This document shows positions 1-7,690 of a DNA stretch of 64,000 nucleotides, piece after piece. The notes below the pieces were generated by a model. The model saw nothing but the letters and a program-made list of their open reading frames with translations. It did no database searches and was not told the DNA's origin. The first letter of the stretch is position 1, and each line of letters starts with the position of its first letter. Source of the stretch: Dietzia psychralcaliphila (GTDB lineage Bacteria > Actinomycetota > Actinomycetes > Mycobacteriales > Mycobacteriaceae); contig NZ_CP015453.1 of assembly GCF_003096095.1 (NCBI RefSeq), positions 2,480,001 through 2,544,000 of the forward strand, read 5' to 3'. A program made the position numbers and the translations under genes.

Positions 1-120
1 TGCTATTACAAAGATTCTGCGAAGGTCGGCCCGAGGGACTGTAGCCAGCACTGCGCATCAGTAGCGTCGGCGTCAGCTGGGCGCCTCCAGCGACGACTCG
101 GAGAAGAAGGGAGCACATCG

Positions 121-528
121 ATGTCTCACATCACTTCAATGATCGAAACCCACCCCAACGACGCTTCCGGCATAGACGTGCAGAAGCTTGCCGACTGCAT
201 CGCCGCGTGTCTCGAATGCGCACAGACTTGCACCTCGTGCGCTGACGCCTGCCTGGCCGAAGAGATGGTCGCAGACCTACGGAACTGCAGTCGCCTCAAC
301 CTTGACTGCGCCGATCTCTGCGCAACCACTGGCAAAATCCTCAGCCGTCGCACCGGGCAGAACCTCGCCACGGTCAAAACCACGCTCGAGGCATGCCGGA
401 CAGCATGCGCAGAATGTGCCACCGAGTGTAAGAAGCACGAGGACATGCACGAGCATTGTCGCGTCTGCGCCGAAGCCTGCCGCAAATGCGAACAGGCCTG
501 CACCGAACTCCTGTCCGCGATCAGCTAA
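121..528 (+). CDS. Four-helix-bundle copper storage protein (Csp family, cytosolic type)
   Basis: This 135-residue protein has 18 cysteines, most in CxxxC or CxxC spacing along predicted helices, plus several histidines near the C-terminus (HEDMHEHC). That is the signature of the Csp/DUF326 four-helix bundle, which binds many Cu(I) ions inside the helix core. There is no signal peptide, so it is probably the cytosolic (Csp3-like) form that buffers or stores copper. A GGGAG ribosome site lies about 8 bases before the ATG. It leads a stretch of metal-related genes (cadD, cmtR, merA, merR), which supports a metal-handling role. No copper regulator or exporter is adjacent. Confidence 0.85.
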   Translation: MSHITSMIETHPNDASGIDVQKLADCIAACLECAQTCTSCADACLAEEMVADLRNCSRLNLDCADLCATTGKILSRRTGQNLATVKTTLEACRTACAECATECKKHEDMHEHCRVCAEACRKCEQACTELLSAIS

Positions 529-698
529 CGATCAATGCCCGGCCTGGTCGGTCGTACGACAATCGACCAGGCTGGGTCACCCGCCGATATCCAAACGTTA
601 CGTAAAGTCGAAGCAGGGGCCGTATGCACAGTTCAACGATATGAACCGCCCAGCCCTAAGCCACAGCTAGCAGACTCCCCGCAAGGAAAACCGCATCG

Positions 699-1763
699 CT
701 ATTCAGTCGGTTTGACGAGAACGACCTGGGATGGATCTATGCCATCCGCGGAAGCCAAGGTAGGGAGTTCGTACCCCTCGAGACCGTCAAGCTCAAGACT
801 CGCCCGAGCTGCTCGATGCGAAGAATGAACTGACTGGCCATTGGCGATGGCAGCATAGAACTGTGCGGCGTAGTTGATGGCATCGGTGTCGGCAATGCTG
901 TCCGCCATCCCAATGGCGAGGGGGACGATCTTCTCCTCAACCAGGTTGTTAGCCTGCGGAGCCGAGTTGCACGAGTTCAAGAGAACGAGCAGGGGTGGAC
1001 TGTCAGTGGCTTGCACGGCTCGGGCGAATGCCTGTGCAGTCACTATCACGCCGTCGTGCTGCTCATCTCGGTCTCTCTCGAAGACGATGAGAGCACTGCT
1101 GCTGTGACCTGAGAAGTGAACGACGTGGGGACGGAACTTAGTGATCCCGTCCATCAAGTCCGCCGTAGTAGCGGCGGGCCGCGCGTCGAACTGAATCTGA
1201 TCACGGTGAAGCGCAGCTTCAACCGCAGTTCGAATCCGTTTCTGCTCTCGGCCGATCCTCAGGTCCCCCTCGGAAGCGGCGCCCAGCAGCAATATTCTGA
1301 GCACTTCCGCTTTGGGCGATGGTACCGAGCGCATTACCTCGTTCACCGCATCTTCTGCTTGCCTGAGCCGCGAGTTGAACGCCTGCCTTTCGCCAGCAGC
1401 CCTACGCGCAGCCTCTTCCTCTGCCTTCTTGCGCTTACGCTCCGCCGCCTCAAGCTCTGACTTTTGTGCTCGCTCCAATTTCGCCTGGAGATCCAGCTCC
1501 TGTTTTGAGTAGCTGTCCACTCTCTTCTGCCACTGTGCGGCGTCTTTACCTGCCGTTTCCGCCTCTTTATCCTTACGCTCCGCCTCCCTGAGCTTACTCT
1601 TCATGGTGGTCGAGCTCTTGGTGGCCGCCGCTGCACCGCGGGCCTTGGCAGCCGCTGCCCTGGCGGTCGATTCCTTAGTCCTGCAGTTCCCCACCTTGGA
1701 TTCTGCGTCTCGTCGCTGCTTGCGCTTTTGTTCCAGCTGCCTGCGGTACATGCTCGAACTCAT
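699..1763 (-). CDS. CHAT-domain (caspase-like) protein with N-terminal coiled coil
   Basis: The protein has 354 residues. Residues 5-140 are a Lys/Arg/Glu/Ala-rich coiled coil. Residues 155-345 match the CHAT fold: a start strand (RILLLGAA), the histidine motif VVHFSGH (His220) and the cysteine motif LLNSCNS (Cys265) form the caspase-type His/Cys dyad, followed by the usual IGM..SIADTDAI..AAQFYAA segment. CHAT proteins are cysteine proteases often used as effectors in bacterial defence or regulated cell death. No sensor such as an NLR, TPR or gasdermin partner is beside it. The next gene upstream is a serine recombinase on the same strand, about 80 bases away, so it may have arrived with a mobile element. 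The substrate is unknown. Confidence 0.8.
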   Translation of the reverse strand: MSSSMYRRQLEQKRKQRRDAESKVGNCRTKESTARAAAAKARGAAAATKSSTTMKSKLREAERKDKEAETAGKDAAQWQKRVDSYSKQELDLQAKLERAQKSELEAAERKRKKAEEEAARRAAGERQAFNSRLRQAEDAVNEVMRSVPSPKAEVLRILLLGAASEGDLRIGREQKRIRTAVEAALHRDQIQFDARPAATTADLMDGITKFRPHVVHFSGHSSSALIVFERDRDEQHDGVIVTAQAFARAVQATDSPPLLVLLNSCNSAPQANNLVEEKIVPLAIGMADSIADTDAINYAAQFYAAIANGQSVHSSHRAARASLELDGLEGYELPTLASADGIDPSQVVLVKPTE

Positions 1764-1845
1764 CTGGTCCCTCCTGGTCGGAGATTGGGTTCTCGCAAGC
1801 TACAGCAGGGGTCCGACACTCGAGCACCACAGCGCGAACCGCCCT

Positions 1846-2625
1846 TCAGTTTGTGTGCACGCGCTGCAAAGCGCGGTACAGCGTGGACCGCCCCACACCG
1901 AGGTCACGGGCGATCGCCGACGGCCCCTCCCCCGCCTCGACGCGGGCCCGGGCCTTGTCGACCTGCTCGTCAGTCAGGACGCGTTTGCGTCCCTTGTACT
2001 TGCCTTTCGCCTTAGCGATGGCGATACCCTCGGCTTGGCGTTCACGGATTATTGCCCTCTCGAACTCGGCGAACGCCCCGAGCAGCGACAGCATCAGATC
2101 CGCTCGAGGATCCTGGGCGCCGGCGGCGTAGGTGGCCCGCTCGTGGACAAACTCCACGCTCGCGCCCTTATCCGTGATCTCACCGACGATCTGCTTGAGA
2201 TCAACCAGAGAACGAGCGAGTCGGTCCATCGACGCAACAACCAGCTCGTCACCGTCTCGCAGGTACCTGATGCACTCTTCTAGCTTCACCCGATCGGCAC
2301 GCGAGCGAGCCGACTGCTTCTCGATATAGACCCGGTCGCACTCCCCCACCGCCTCGAGCTGACGCGCCTCGTTCTGATCTGCGGCCGACACCCGCACGTA
2401 CGCCACCCGCTGCCCGCGCGGACGCGAGACCCGGCGAGCTGGCTTCGGCTTCGGCTCCGGTTTCCCTTCGATGATGTTTTCCGAGTCCGTCGACTCCACC
2501 CGAAGGTTCCAGCCCAACTCGTCCCGGCGGCGGAACCGGGTTCGCACGCTCCCGCGGCTGACGATGAGCACCTCCTCGCCACCATCACCAGAACGGTTGA
2601 GCAACGTCCCGATTCGATCAGCCAT
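1846..2625 (-). CDS. Serine recombinase (resolvase/invertase family) with N-terminal extension
   Basis: The 259-residue protein starts with about 70 residues that do not look like resolvase and include a charged linker (KPEPKPKP). A standard small serine recombinase follows: RVAYVRVSAADQ with catalytic Ser80, the Arg-containing VVASMDRLARS segment, LLGAFAEFERAIIRERQAEG on the long dimer helix, and a C-terminal helix-turn-helix (GPSAIARDLGVGRSTLYRAL). It would cut and rejoin DNA at a short site for resolution or inversion. The 240 bases upstream (2626-2865) hold no convincing gene; I could not define res or inverted sites there. Its position between the CHAT gene and the cadmium and mercury genes suggests a mobile resistance island. 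Confidence 0.88.
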   Translation of the reverse strand: MADRIGTLLNRSGDGGEEVLIVSRGSVRTRFRRRDELGWNLRVESTDSENIIEGKPEPKPKPARRVSRPRGQRVAYVRVSAADQNEARQLEAVGECDRVYIEKQSARSRADRVKLEECIRYLRDGDELVVASMDRLARSLVDLKQIVGEITDKGASVEFVHERATYAAGAQDPRADLMLSLLGAFAEFERAIIRERQAEGIAIAKAKGKYKGRKRVLTDEQVDKARARVEAGEGPSAIARDLGVGRSTLYRALQRVHTN

Positions 2626-2865
2626 GAGGAGACCCTTTCGTCCGGAATCTGTATCAATAGATCCTAGACCCCACGGGAAGGTGTTTCATAAGTGCCGAAC
2701 TAGACCCTGTGACACAGCGGCGACTGTGGACTTGATCGCTTTGTGGCGGTCTTCTGTGGTTACTTCTTGGCGGCGACGTACGACGTACCAATCGGGCGTT
2801 CTGGCCGAAAGGGTTAGAGCGAGTCGGCGACTCACGGGTGGGCGGCCGGGTTTGCGTCTGTTTTG

Positions 2866-3462
2866 TCAGAGTCCGAATGCTCCGCCGCTGATCAGAATGA
2901 AGGCGCCTAGGCCGATCAGGACAATCGGGAACAGGATGTGTTCCCAGCGCTCCAGGACTTCGGCGATCGGTCGGCGGGTGGCGACGAACCTTGCCAGGCC
3001 CACCAGTCCCGCCACCAGCACCAGGAACACGATGCAGTAGGCGACCACGGCTCCCGGGCCCACGTTGAGAAAGACGGGGACGTAAACGCCGATGTTGTCT
3101 CCACCGTTGGCGAAGGTTACGCCGGCCACGGTCCACACGGCGACGTTCTTGCCCTCGACCTTTGCATCGTCGTCATCATCGTCCCCGCGCCAGGCCTGCC
3201 ACGCGGCCCACAGTCCCAAGCCCAGTGGGATCAGCCCGAAGTAAGGGATGGCCTGCGGGGGCAGGAAGACTCCCGCGCCCAGGGAGACGAGCACAGCCAC
3301 GCCGAGGATGCCGGCGAACCCGAGATACTGGCCGGCCAGAATGCGTGCGGTGGTTCCGCGTTGGCCTGCTCCGCGGGCGAAAAACAGCGACAGGACGATG
3401 ATGTCGTCGATATTGGTGGCAATGAACAGGCCGATCGCCTGCAGGGCCGAGGACAGGATCAC
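2866..3462 (-). CDS. cadD: CadD-family cadmium resistance transporter
   Basis: This is an integral membrane protein of about 198 residues with five to six hydrophobic segments. The N-terminal ATNIDDIIVLSLFFARG and the later FANGGDNIGVYVPVF are hallmark acidic membrane motifs of the CadD cadmium-resistance family. A stretch of six aspartates sits in the central cytoplasmic loop. I chose the GTG at 3462 because it overlaps the stop of cmtR as GTGA; an ATG at 3486 would add eight residues. The overlap implies translational coupling with cmtR, so the pair is a cadmium (or lead) inducible operon. The transporter probably exports or sequesters Cd(II). Confidence 0.85.
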   Translation of the reverse strand: MILSSALQAIGLFIATNIDDIIVLSLFFARGAGQRGTTARILAGQYLGFAGILGVAVLVSLGAGVFLPPQAIPYFGLIPLGLGLWAAWQAWRGDDDDDDAKVEGKNVAVWTVAGVTFANGGDNIGVYVPVFLNVGPGAVVAYCIVFLVLVAGLVGLARFVATRRPIAEVLERWEHILFPIVLIGLGAFILISGGAFGL

Positions 3463-3818
3463 GCCTGCACCTCCGTGGCGTGACAACCCGGCACTGAGCA
3501 GTCGGGCTCCAAGCAGGAGGCGTTTTCGTTGACCGCGAGGGTGATCTCGACCAAGGAAGATAGCGACCGGGCCAAGTGCGGGTCTGCGATCTCATACCGG
3601 GTCTGGCGACCTTCGGGCACTGCGACAACGATCCCGCAGTCGCGCAGGCATGCCAGATGGTTCGACACGTTCGACCGTGTCAGCTCCAGATCCCGGGCCA
3701 GCTCCGCCGGGTAGGCCGGCTGCTCCAGCAAGGTCAGCAGTATTCGGGACCGTGTCGGGTCGGCCATCGCCCGCCCTAACCGGTTCATCACATCGACACG
3801 AGAAGCAATAGTCAGCAC
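3459..3818 (-). CDS. cmtR: CmtR-type ArsR/SmtB cadmium- and lead-sensing repressor
   Basis: This is a winged-helix ArsR protein with the DNA-recognition segment LTRSNVSNHLACLRDCG. Read from the GTG at 3818 it has 119 residues, and its cysteines fall at 57, 61 and 102, exactly the Cd/Pb ligands known for M. tuberculosis CmtR. This supports that start over the upstream start at 3857. Extra cysteines follow in CLEPDCSVPGC. It should repress itself and cadD and release DNA when Cd(II) or Pb(II) binds. A near-palindrome at 3808-3830 overlaps the start codon and is the likely operator. Confidence 0.88.
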   Translation of the reverse strand: MLTIASRVDVMNRLGRAMADPTRSRILLTLLEQPAYPAELARDLELTRSNVSNHLACLRDCGIVVAVPEGRQTRYEIADPHLARSLSSLVEITLAVNENASCLEPDCSVPGCHATEVQA

Positions 3819-3830
3819 TTGCTGAACTAT
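3808..3830. promoter_or_regulatory. Candidate CmtR operator
   Basis: The two halves ATAGTCAGCA and TGCTGAACTAT form an imperfect inverted repeat centred on CT. The half-site TGCTGAACT recurs about 20 bases further upstream, at 3840-3848, giving an extra direct copy. The element covers the proposed GTG start of cmtR, so bound repressor would block both transcription and initiation. Confidence 0.5.
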
Positions 3831-3949
3831 ACAGCGTCTGCTGAACTGTTGTGACAACGCCCTAAAAACCTAAAGGTTTTTAAGGCACATTCACGGCGCC
3901 AGGCGGGCCGCCGCGGGAGCCCTCGTCCACCCCGCTGGGGCCGCGGGTT

Positions 3950-5350
3950 TCAGGCGCAGCATGACGTCGGCATCTGGTTTCGGAAGAGGCCGGCCACGAT
4001 GCGCAGGCTTTCGCTCATGGTCAGGTACGGCGCCCAGGTGTCGGCCAGATCGTCGACGGTCATGCCGCTTTTGATGGCGTAGGTGGCCGCCAGCATGATC
4101 TCCCCGGCCCCGTCCGCCAGAGCGTGCACGCCCAGAACCTTGCCGCTCACGGCGTCGGCGACGAGCTTCACCGCCCCGCGGGTGTCGTGCTGGACGAGCG
4201 CCCGGGGGACATCGGACAGGTCCAGGACGCGGCAGTCGCACGCGTGCCCTCGGGTGAGGGCCTCGTCCTCGGTCAACCCCGCCGAGGCCAGCTGGGGCCG
4301 GGTGAACACGACCGCAGGAAAGCCGGCGTAGTCGACCCGAGCTGCCGGCGGGTACCTGTCCTCGGTCAGGGCGTTGAGCGCGGCGGCCCGACCGCCGGCG
4401 GCGGCGGCGTAGACGTACTGGGGAGCCCCCGAGACGTCACCGGCGGCCCAGACGCGCGGGTTGGAGGTGCGCTGGGTCTGGTCGACCACGACGAAGCCGC
4501 GCTCGTCCACGTCCACACCGGCAGCGGCCAGGTTCAGGCCGTCGGTGCGGGGCAGGCGTCCGGTGGCCACCAGGACCTGCGCGCCGCGCACCTGTTCGCC
4601 CGAGTCCGTGGTCACCACCACCTCTCCTGCGGGGCCTGGTTCGCGGGCCACAGTGGTCGCGCGCTCTTCGACCACGGTGATGCCGTCGTCGGTGAAGACT
4701 TCCCGAAGTCTCTGGGCCAGCTCCGGCTCGGCGTGCGGCGCCAGACGCCCGACCACAGAGACCCGGGTGCCGAGGTGAGCGAACAGCTGGGCCTGCTCCA
4801 TCCCGACGTACCCGCCACCGATAACGACCAGGGACTCAGGCAGCTCGGTCAGCTGCATCGCGGTGGTGGACGTCAGCCGGTCCACAGAGTCGAGACCGAC
4901 CACCTCCGGGATGGCGGGGGTGGCACCGGTGGCGACCAGATAGGCCCGGGCCCGCAGCGCCTGGCCGTCGACGGCCAGGGTGTCCCCGTCCAGGAAGCTG
5001 GCCTGGCCTGGGCGGACCTGGAAGCCGTAGGCAGCGGCCACATCGGCGTACTTCGCATCACGCAGGCGCTCGATGAGTGCGTCCTTCTGGGCCACCAGAT
5101 CGCCGAGGTTCACCGGTGCGGCTGACGTTGGGGCACCTTTGAAGGGATTGGTGAGCGCGGCGTGCCGGGCCCCGGCGGCCGCCAGGAGCGTCTTGGACGG
5201 CACGCAGCCGATGTTCACGCACGTCCCGCCCAGAACACCGCGCTCAACCAGCACGACGCTCTTACCGGCCTGGCTGGCCGCGATGGCGGCGGACATCGCC
5301 GCGCCTCCTGAGCCGATCACGGCCAGATCGACGTCGTAGTCCACACCCAT
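3950..5350 (-). CDS. merA: Mercuric reductase MerA
   Basis: This 466-residue flavoprotein disulfide oxidoreductase lacks the optional N-terminal metal-binding domain. It has the FAD motif VIGSGGAAMSAA, the redox pair GGTCVNIGCVPSKTL (Cys44/Cys49), an NADPH motif VIGGGYVGMEQA, the second FAD motif WAAGDVSG, and the MerA-specific C-terminal cysteine pair (SCCA, Cys464/465) that delivers Hg(II) to the active site. It reduces Hg(II) to Hg(0) in the cytosol. A strong ribosome site (GGAAGGTGG) precedes the ATG. It is transcribed away from merR, and the shared region holds a MerR-type operator. No merT, merP or merB is nearby. Confidence 0.92.
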   Translation of the reverse strand: MGVDYDVDLAVIGSGGAAMSAAIAASQAGKSVVLVERGVLGGTCVNIGCVPSKTLLAAAGARHAALTNPFKGAPTSAAPVNLGDLVAQKDALIERLRDAKYADVAAAYGFQVRPGQASFLDGDTLAVDGQALRARAYLVATGATPAIPEVVGLDSVDRLTSTTAMQLTELPESLVVIGGGYVGMEQAQLFAHLGTRVSVVGRLAPHAEPELAQRLREVFTDDGITVVEERATTVAREPGPAGEVVVTTDSGEQVRGAQVLVATGRLPRTDGLNLAAAGVDVDERGFVVVDQTQRTSNPRVWAAGDVSGAPQYVYAAAAGGRAAALNALTEDRYPPAARVDYAGFPAVVFTRPQLASAGLTEDEALTRGHACDCRVLDLSDVPRALVQHDTRGAVKLVADAVSGKVLGVHALADGAGEIMLAATYAIKSGMTVDDLADTWAPYLTMSESLRIVAGLFRNQMPTSCCA

Positions 5351-5388
5351 TTGCCCACCTTCCTTCGCGTGACCCCTCTTCAGCGTCC

Positions 5389-5420
5389 ATAGTGGACGTT
5401 CCAGCGCAGGGGAAGGTCAA
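5389..5420 (-). promoter_or_regulatory. merA promoter with MerR operator
   Basis: On the minus strand a TTGACC -35 box (5415-5420) is followed 20 bases later by CACTAT (5389-5394) as the likely -10. Between them lies the dyad ACCTTCC...GGAACGT (5396-5417), which differs by one base from a perfect repeat. The over-long spacer with an internal dyad is the standard MerR arrangement, in which metal-bound MerR untwists the promoter. Confidence 0.75.
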
Positions 5421-5455
5421 GGCGAACATGGACGAGAGCCGAGAAAGGGGCCACT

Positions 5456-5845
5456 GTGCGCATCGGTGAGTTGGCCGTGGCCAGCGGCACCACAACCAAG
5501 ACGCTGCGCTTCTACGAAGAAGCCGGCCTACTACCTGCGCCTGAGCGCACCGCCAACGGATACCGCGACTACACCCCTGCGGCCCTGGCGCGCCTGGACT
5601 TCGTTCGCCGCGGCCGCACCGCTGGGCTCACCCTGGCCCAGATTCGCGAGATCCTCGACATCCGCGACGCCGGAGTCGCACCCTGCCAGCACGTGCACGC
5701 CCTGCTCGAAGCCCACCTGGGCGACCTGGACCGCCAAATCGCCGACCTGCAAGCACTGCGACACACCGTCGCGCACCTTCACCACAGTGCCACCACCAGC
5801 GACCCCACCAAATGCGACACCACGACCGTCTGCCGCTATCTGTGA
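5456..5845 (+). CDS. merR: MerR-family mercury-responsive regulator
   Basis: This 129-residue MerR protein has an N-terminal winged helix (MRIGELAVASGTTTKTLRFYEE..GLLP), a long dimer helix and three cysteines (Cys77, Cys120, Cys126). Their number and placement resemble the three Hg-binding cysteines of classic MerR. It starts at a GTG and is divergent from merA, with the operator between them at 5389-5420. It should repress merA without mercury and activate it with mercury. Another thiophilic metal cannot be excluded from sequence alone, but the merA neighbour makes mercury the natural ligand. Confidence 0.85.
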   Translation: MRIGELAVASGTTTKTLRFYEEAGLLPAPERTANGYRDYTPAALARLDFVRRGRTAGLTLAQIREILDIRDAGVAPCQHVHALLEAHLGDLDRQIADLQALRHTVAHLHHSATTSDPTKCDTTTVCRYL

Positions 5846-6211
5846 CCAGACCGGTGCTCGCGTGTATCGCCATGAGCAGATGCCGCCACAGAGCGTCGAC
5901 AGAACCCCGCCATATAACGGCGAAAGCCACAGCGGCGACGGTTGGCGGCATGCCGTCCCGCACGGGTGTACCCCAACGGGATCCTGCCGCGAGCAGGAGT
6001 CATCGACAGCAGCATGACGCTCGGACGCTCGGCACCCCAAGGAACGGCGGGGCTCCAGGTGTGACCGCGACGAACTGCCCGGCCCTTGTCTGGATAGTCG
6101 TTAAGATAAGGACTCGTTGTCCACTTTTCGTGTTCGCAGTGATGACATCGGACAGATCATCAACGACGGCTCCTGTCCGGTCTGCGTGCTATCCCACTAT
6201 GGAGGTTGTTA
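5846..6211. other. Intergenic region, no gene seen
   Basis: These 366 bases between merR and the coiled-coil gene hold no convincing reading frame. The last part is more A/T-rich (TTAAGATAAGG near 6100) and probably carries the promoter of the next operon. A clean GGAGG ribosome site is at 6201-6205. Confidence 0.5.
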
Positions 6212-7459
6212 GTGACTCGTCGACGTGGGTTCCTCGCAGAGATGCAGCGGCAGGCTCGCCTGGCCGAGCAGCGTCAGCGTGCAGCAGCCCGTCAGCAGGT
6301 GGCAGCCGTACGGCGTGCCGAGCAGGCGCAGCGGGCTGCGGAGCGTGCGCAGGTGGCTGCGGCGCGCTCCGCGCAAGCTGACCGTAAGCGATTGGAGCGC
6401 GAGGCCCGAGCAGCGCATGTCGAAGCCATGCAAGCTCGGGTGGAGTCACTAAATGCAGAGCTGGCTGAGCACTATGCAGAACTGGACGGGCTTCTGGAGG
6501 CAACCCTTGACGTAGACGACTATGTCGATCTCGAGGCTTTACGTGTGACCGCCCAACATCCACCGTTTCCCAGGTCAGATCTCCGCACCCCCGTCCCCGC
6601 GCCAGCGCCGATCCCGGAGCCTCCACTTCCCGTACGCCGTGAAGTTGCGCCACCGAAAGGCCCGTTCGGACGGAAGAAGAAGTTGGCCGCAGCCGAAGCC
6701 GAGGTTGATCGCCGCTACGCCGCCGATTACCAGGCATGGCAGGCCGCGATGGATTCGCTTCCTGCGCGCCAGGCAGCACAAGCTGCGGAGCATGCCGAGC
6801 TTGAGCGCGTCCGGCTCCAAGCGCTGGCAAAAGCGACCGCACAGTATGAGGCGGAGTCCGCGGAGAGGGAGCGTGCGGCGCGAGAACAGAACGACGAGTT
6901 AGACCAACTGATCGCCGGGCTCGGGTACGGCACGGTCGAGGCAGTACAGGAGTATGTCGGAATCGTGCTGGCCAACTCTGTCTACCCTGAGCATTTCCCT
7001 GTGGGTCATGAGTCCGAGTTCGAGCCGGCCACAGCAGAGCTCACGCTTCGGGTCACAATGCCTGGTCCAGAGACTGTGCCAACCATTAAGGCGTACAAGT
7101 ACACGAAGTCCACCGACGAAATCGGTGAGACGCAGCTTTCGCAGAAGGCCGCCAAGGACCGCTACGCAGGCATCGTGCACGCTGTCGCACTGCGTAGCTT
7201 GCATGAAGTTTTCGAGGCTGACCGCCGCGGGCTGATTCGCAGCATCTCACTCGAGCTAGGCACCGAGACGATCAGTCCCGCCACAGGGCGTGAGACCTAC
7301 GTTCCCTTTGCCGCTGTAGCCGTTGACCGCGACTCGTTCAACGAGCTGGACCTCTCGGAGATTGTCCCGGCCGTAACACTCCAGCATCTCGGCGCGGTGG
7401 TCTCGAAAAACCCGCACGGTCTGGCCCCGATCAACCCATCTGGCATCAGGCGCCTCTAG
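6212..7459 (+). CDS. Coiled-coil protein resembling the N-terminal part of actinobacterial Mrr-type restriction proteins
   Basis: The protein has 415 residues from the GTG at 6212, chosen because GGAGG lies 6 bases upstream. Residues 1-90 are an Ala/Arg/Gln/Glu-rich coiled coil. A Pro-rich linker (PAPAPIPEPPLP) and a second coiled coil follow. From about residue 225 there is a globular domain with the segment TIKAYKYTKSTDEI. From memory this layout matches the front part of longer actinobacterial restriction-system proteins that end in an Mrr_cat nuclease domain. Here the protein stops at RRL with no nuclease motif, so it is either a naturally short form or has lost its catalytic end. It sits 6 bases before the PPGW/DUF4041 gene and probably works with it. 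Confidence 0.55.
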   Translation: MTRRRGFLAEMQRQARLAEQRQRAAARQQVAAVRRAEQAQRAAERAQVAAARSAQADRKRLEREARAAHVEAMQARVESLNAELAEHYAELDGLLEATLDVDDYVDLEALRVTAQHPPFPRSDLRTPVPAPAPIPEPPLPVRREVAPPKGPFGRKKKLAAAEAEVDRRYAADYQAWQAAMDSLPARQAAQAAEHAELERVRLQALAKATAQYEAESAERERAAREQNDELDQLIAGLGYGTVEAVQEYVGIVLANSVYPEHFPVGHESEFEPATAELTLRVTMPGPETVPTIKAYKYTKSTDEIGETQLSQKAAKDRYAGIVHAVALRSLHEVFEADRRGLIRSISLELGTETISPATGRETYVPFAAVAVDRDSFNELDLSEIVPAVTLQHLGAVVSKNPHGLAPINPSGIRRL

Positions 7460-7465
7460 CCAGCC

Positions 7466-7645
7466 ATGAACCTAATTTTCAACCCACCACCGGGATGGCC
7501 TAAGCCCCCACCCGGCTGGCAGCCACCGGCCGGATGGACCCCTGATCCCACCTGGCCCGAACCGCCGGCCGGTTGGAAGCTATGGCTATCAGACTCAGAC
7601 GAGGCCACTACGCCGACCGAAGTCGAAGACCTACCCGAACCGTAA
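7466..7645 (+). pseudogene. PPGW-repeat N-terminal segment, separated from the DUF4041 gene by an in-frame TAA
   Basis: An ATG opens a 59-codon frame containing four Pro-Pro-x-Gly-Trp type repeats (PPPGW, PPPGW, PPAGW, PPAGW) and an acidic tail ending EDLPEP, then TAA at 7643-7645. The same frame continues without any other stop (PPADPQQNPNARIAFLEAENAEL) into the DUF4041 protein. PPGW leaders of this kind are, as I recall, found at the N-terminus of some actinobacterial DUF4041 proteins. The simplest reading is one gene, 7466-8803, carrying a nonsense codon. Readthrough or restart at the TTG at 7691 could still make the rest. Confidence 0.7.
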
Positions 7646-7690
7646 CCTCCTGCCGATCCCCAACAAAACCCGAACGCGCGAATCGCTTTC

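Noticed and set aside
1603-2283. Long rightward open frame over the CHAT start and serine recombinase
   Set aside because: It lies antisense to two well-supported genes, has no domain signature, and is expected by chance in high-GC DNA.
2626-2865. Transposon inverted repeats or res site beside the serine recombinase
   Set aside because: I could not find a convincing pair of inverted ends or three-subsite res pattern, so none is listed.
4124-5125. 333-codon frame opposite merA
   Set aside because: Antisense to a clear mercuric reductase and low-complexity; a codon-bias shadow.
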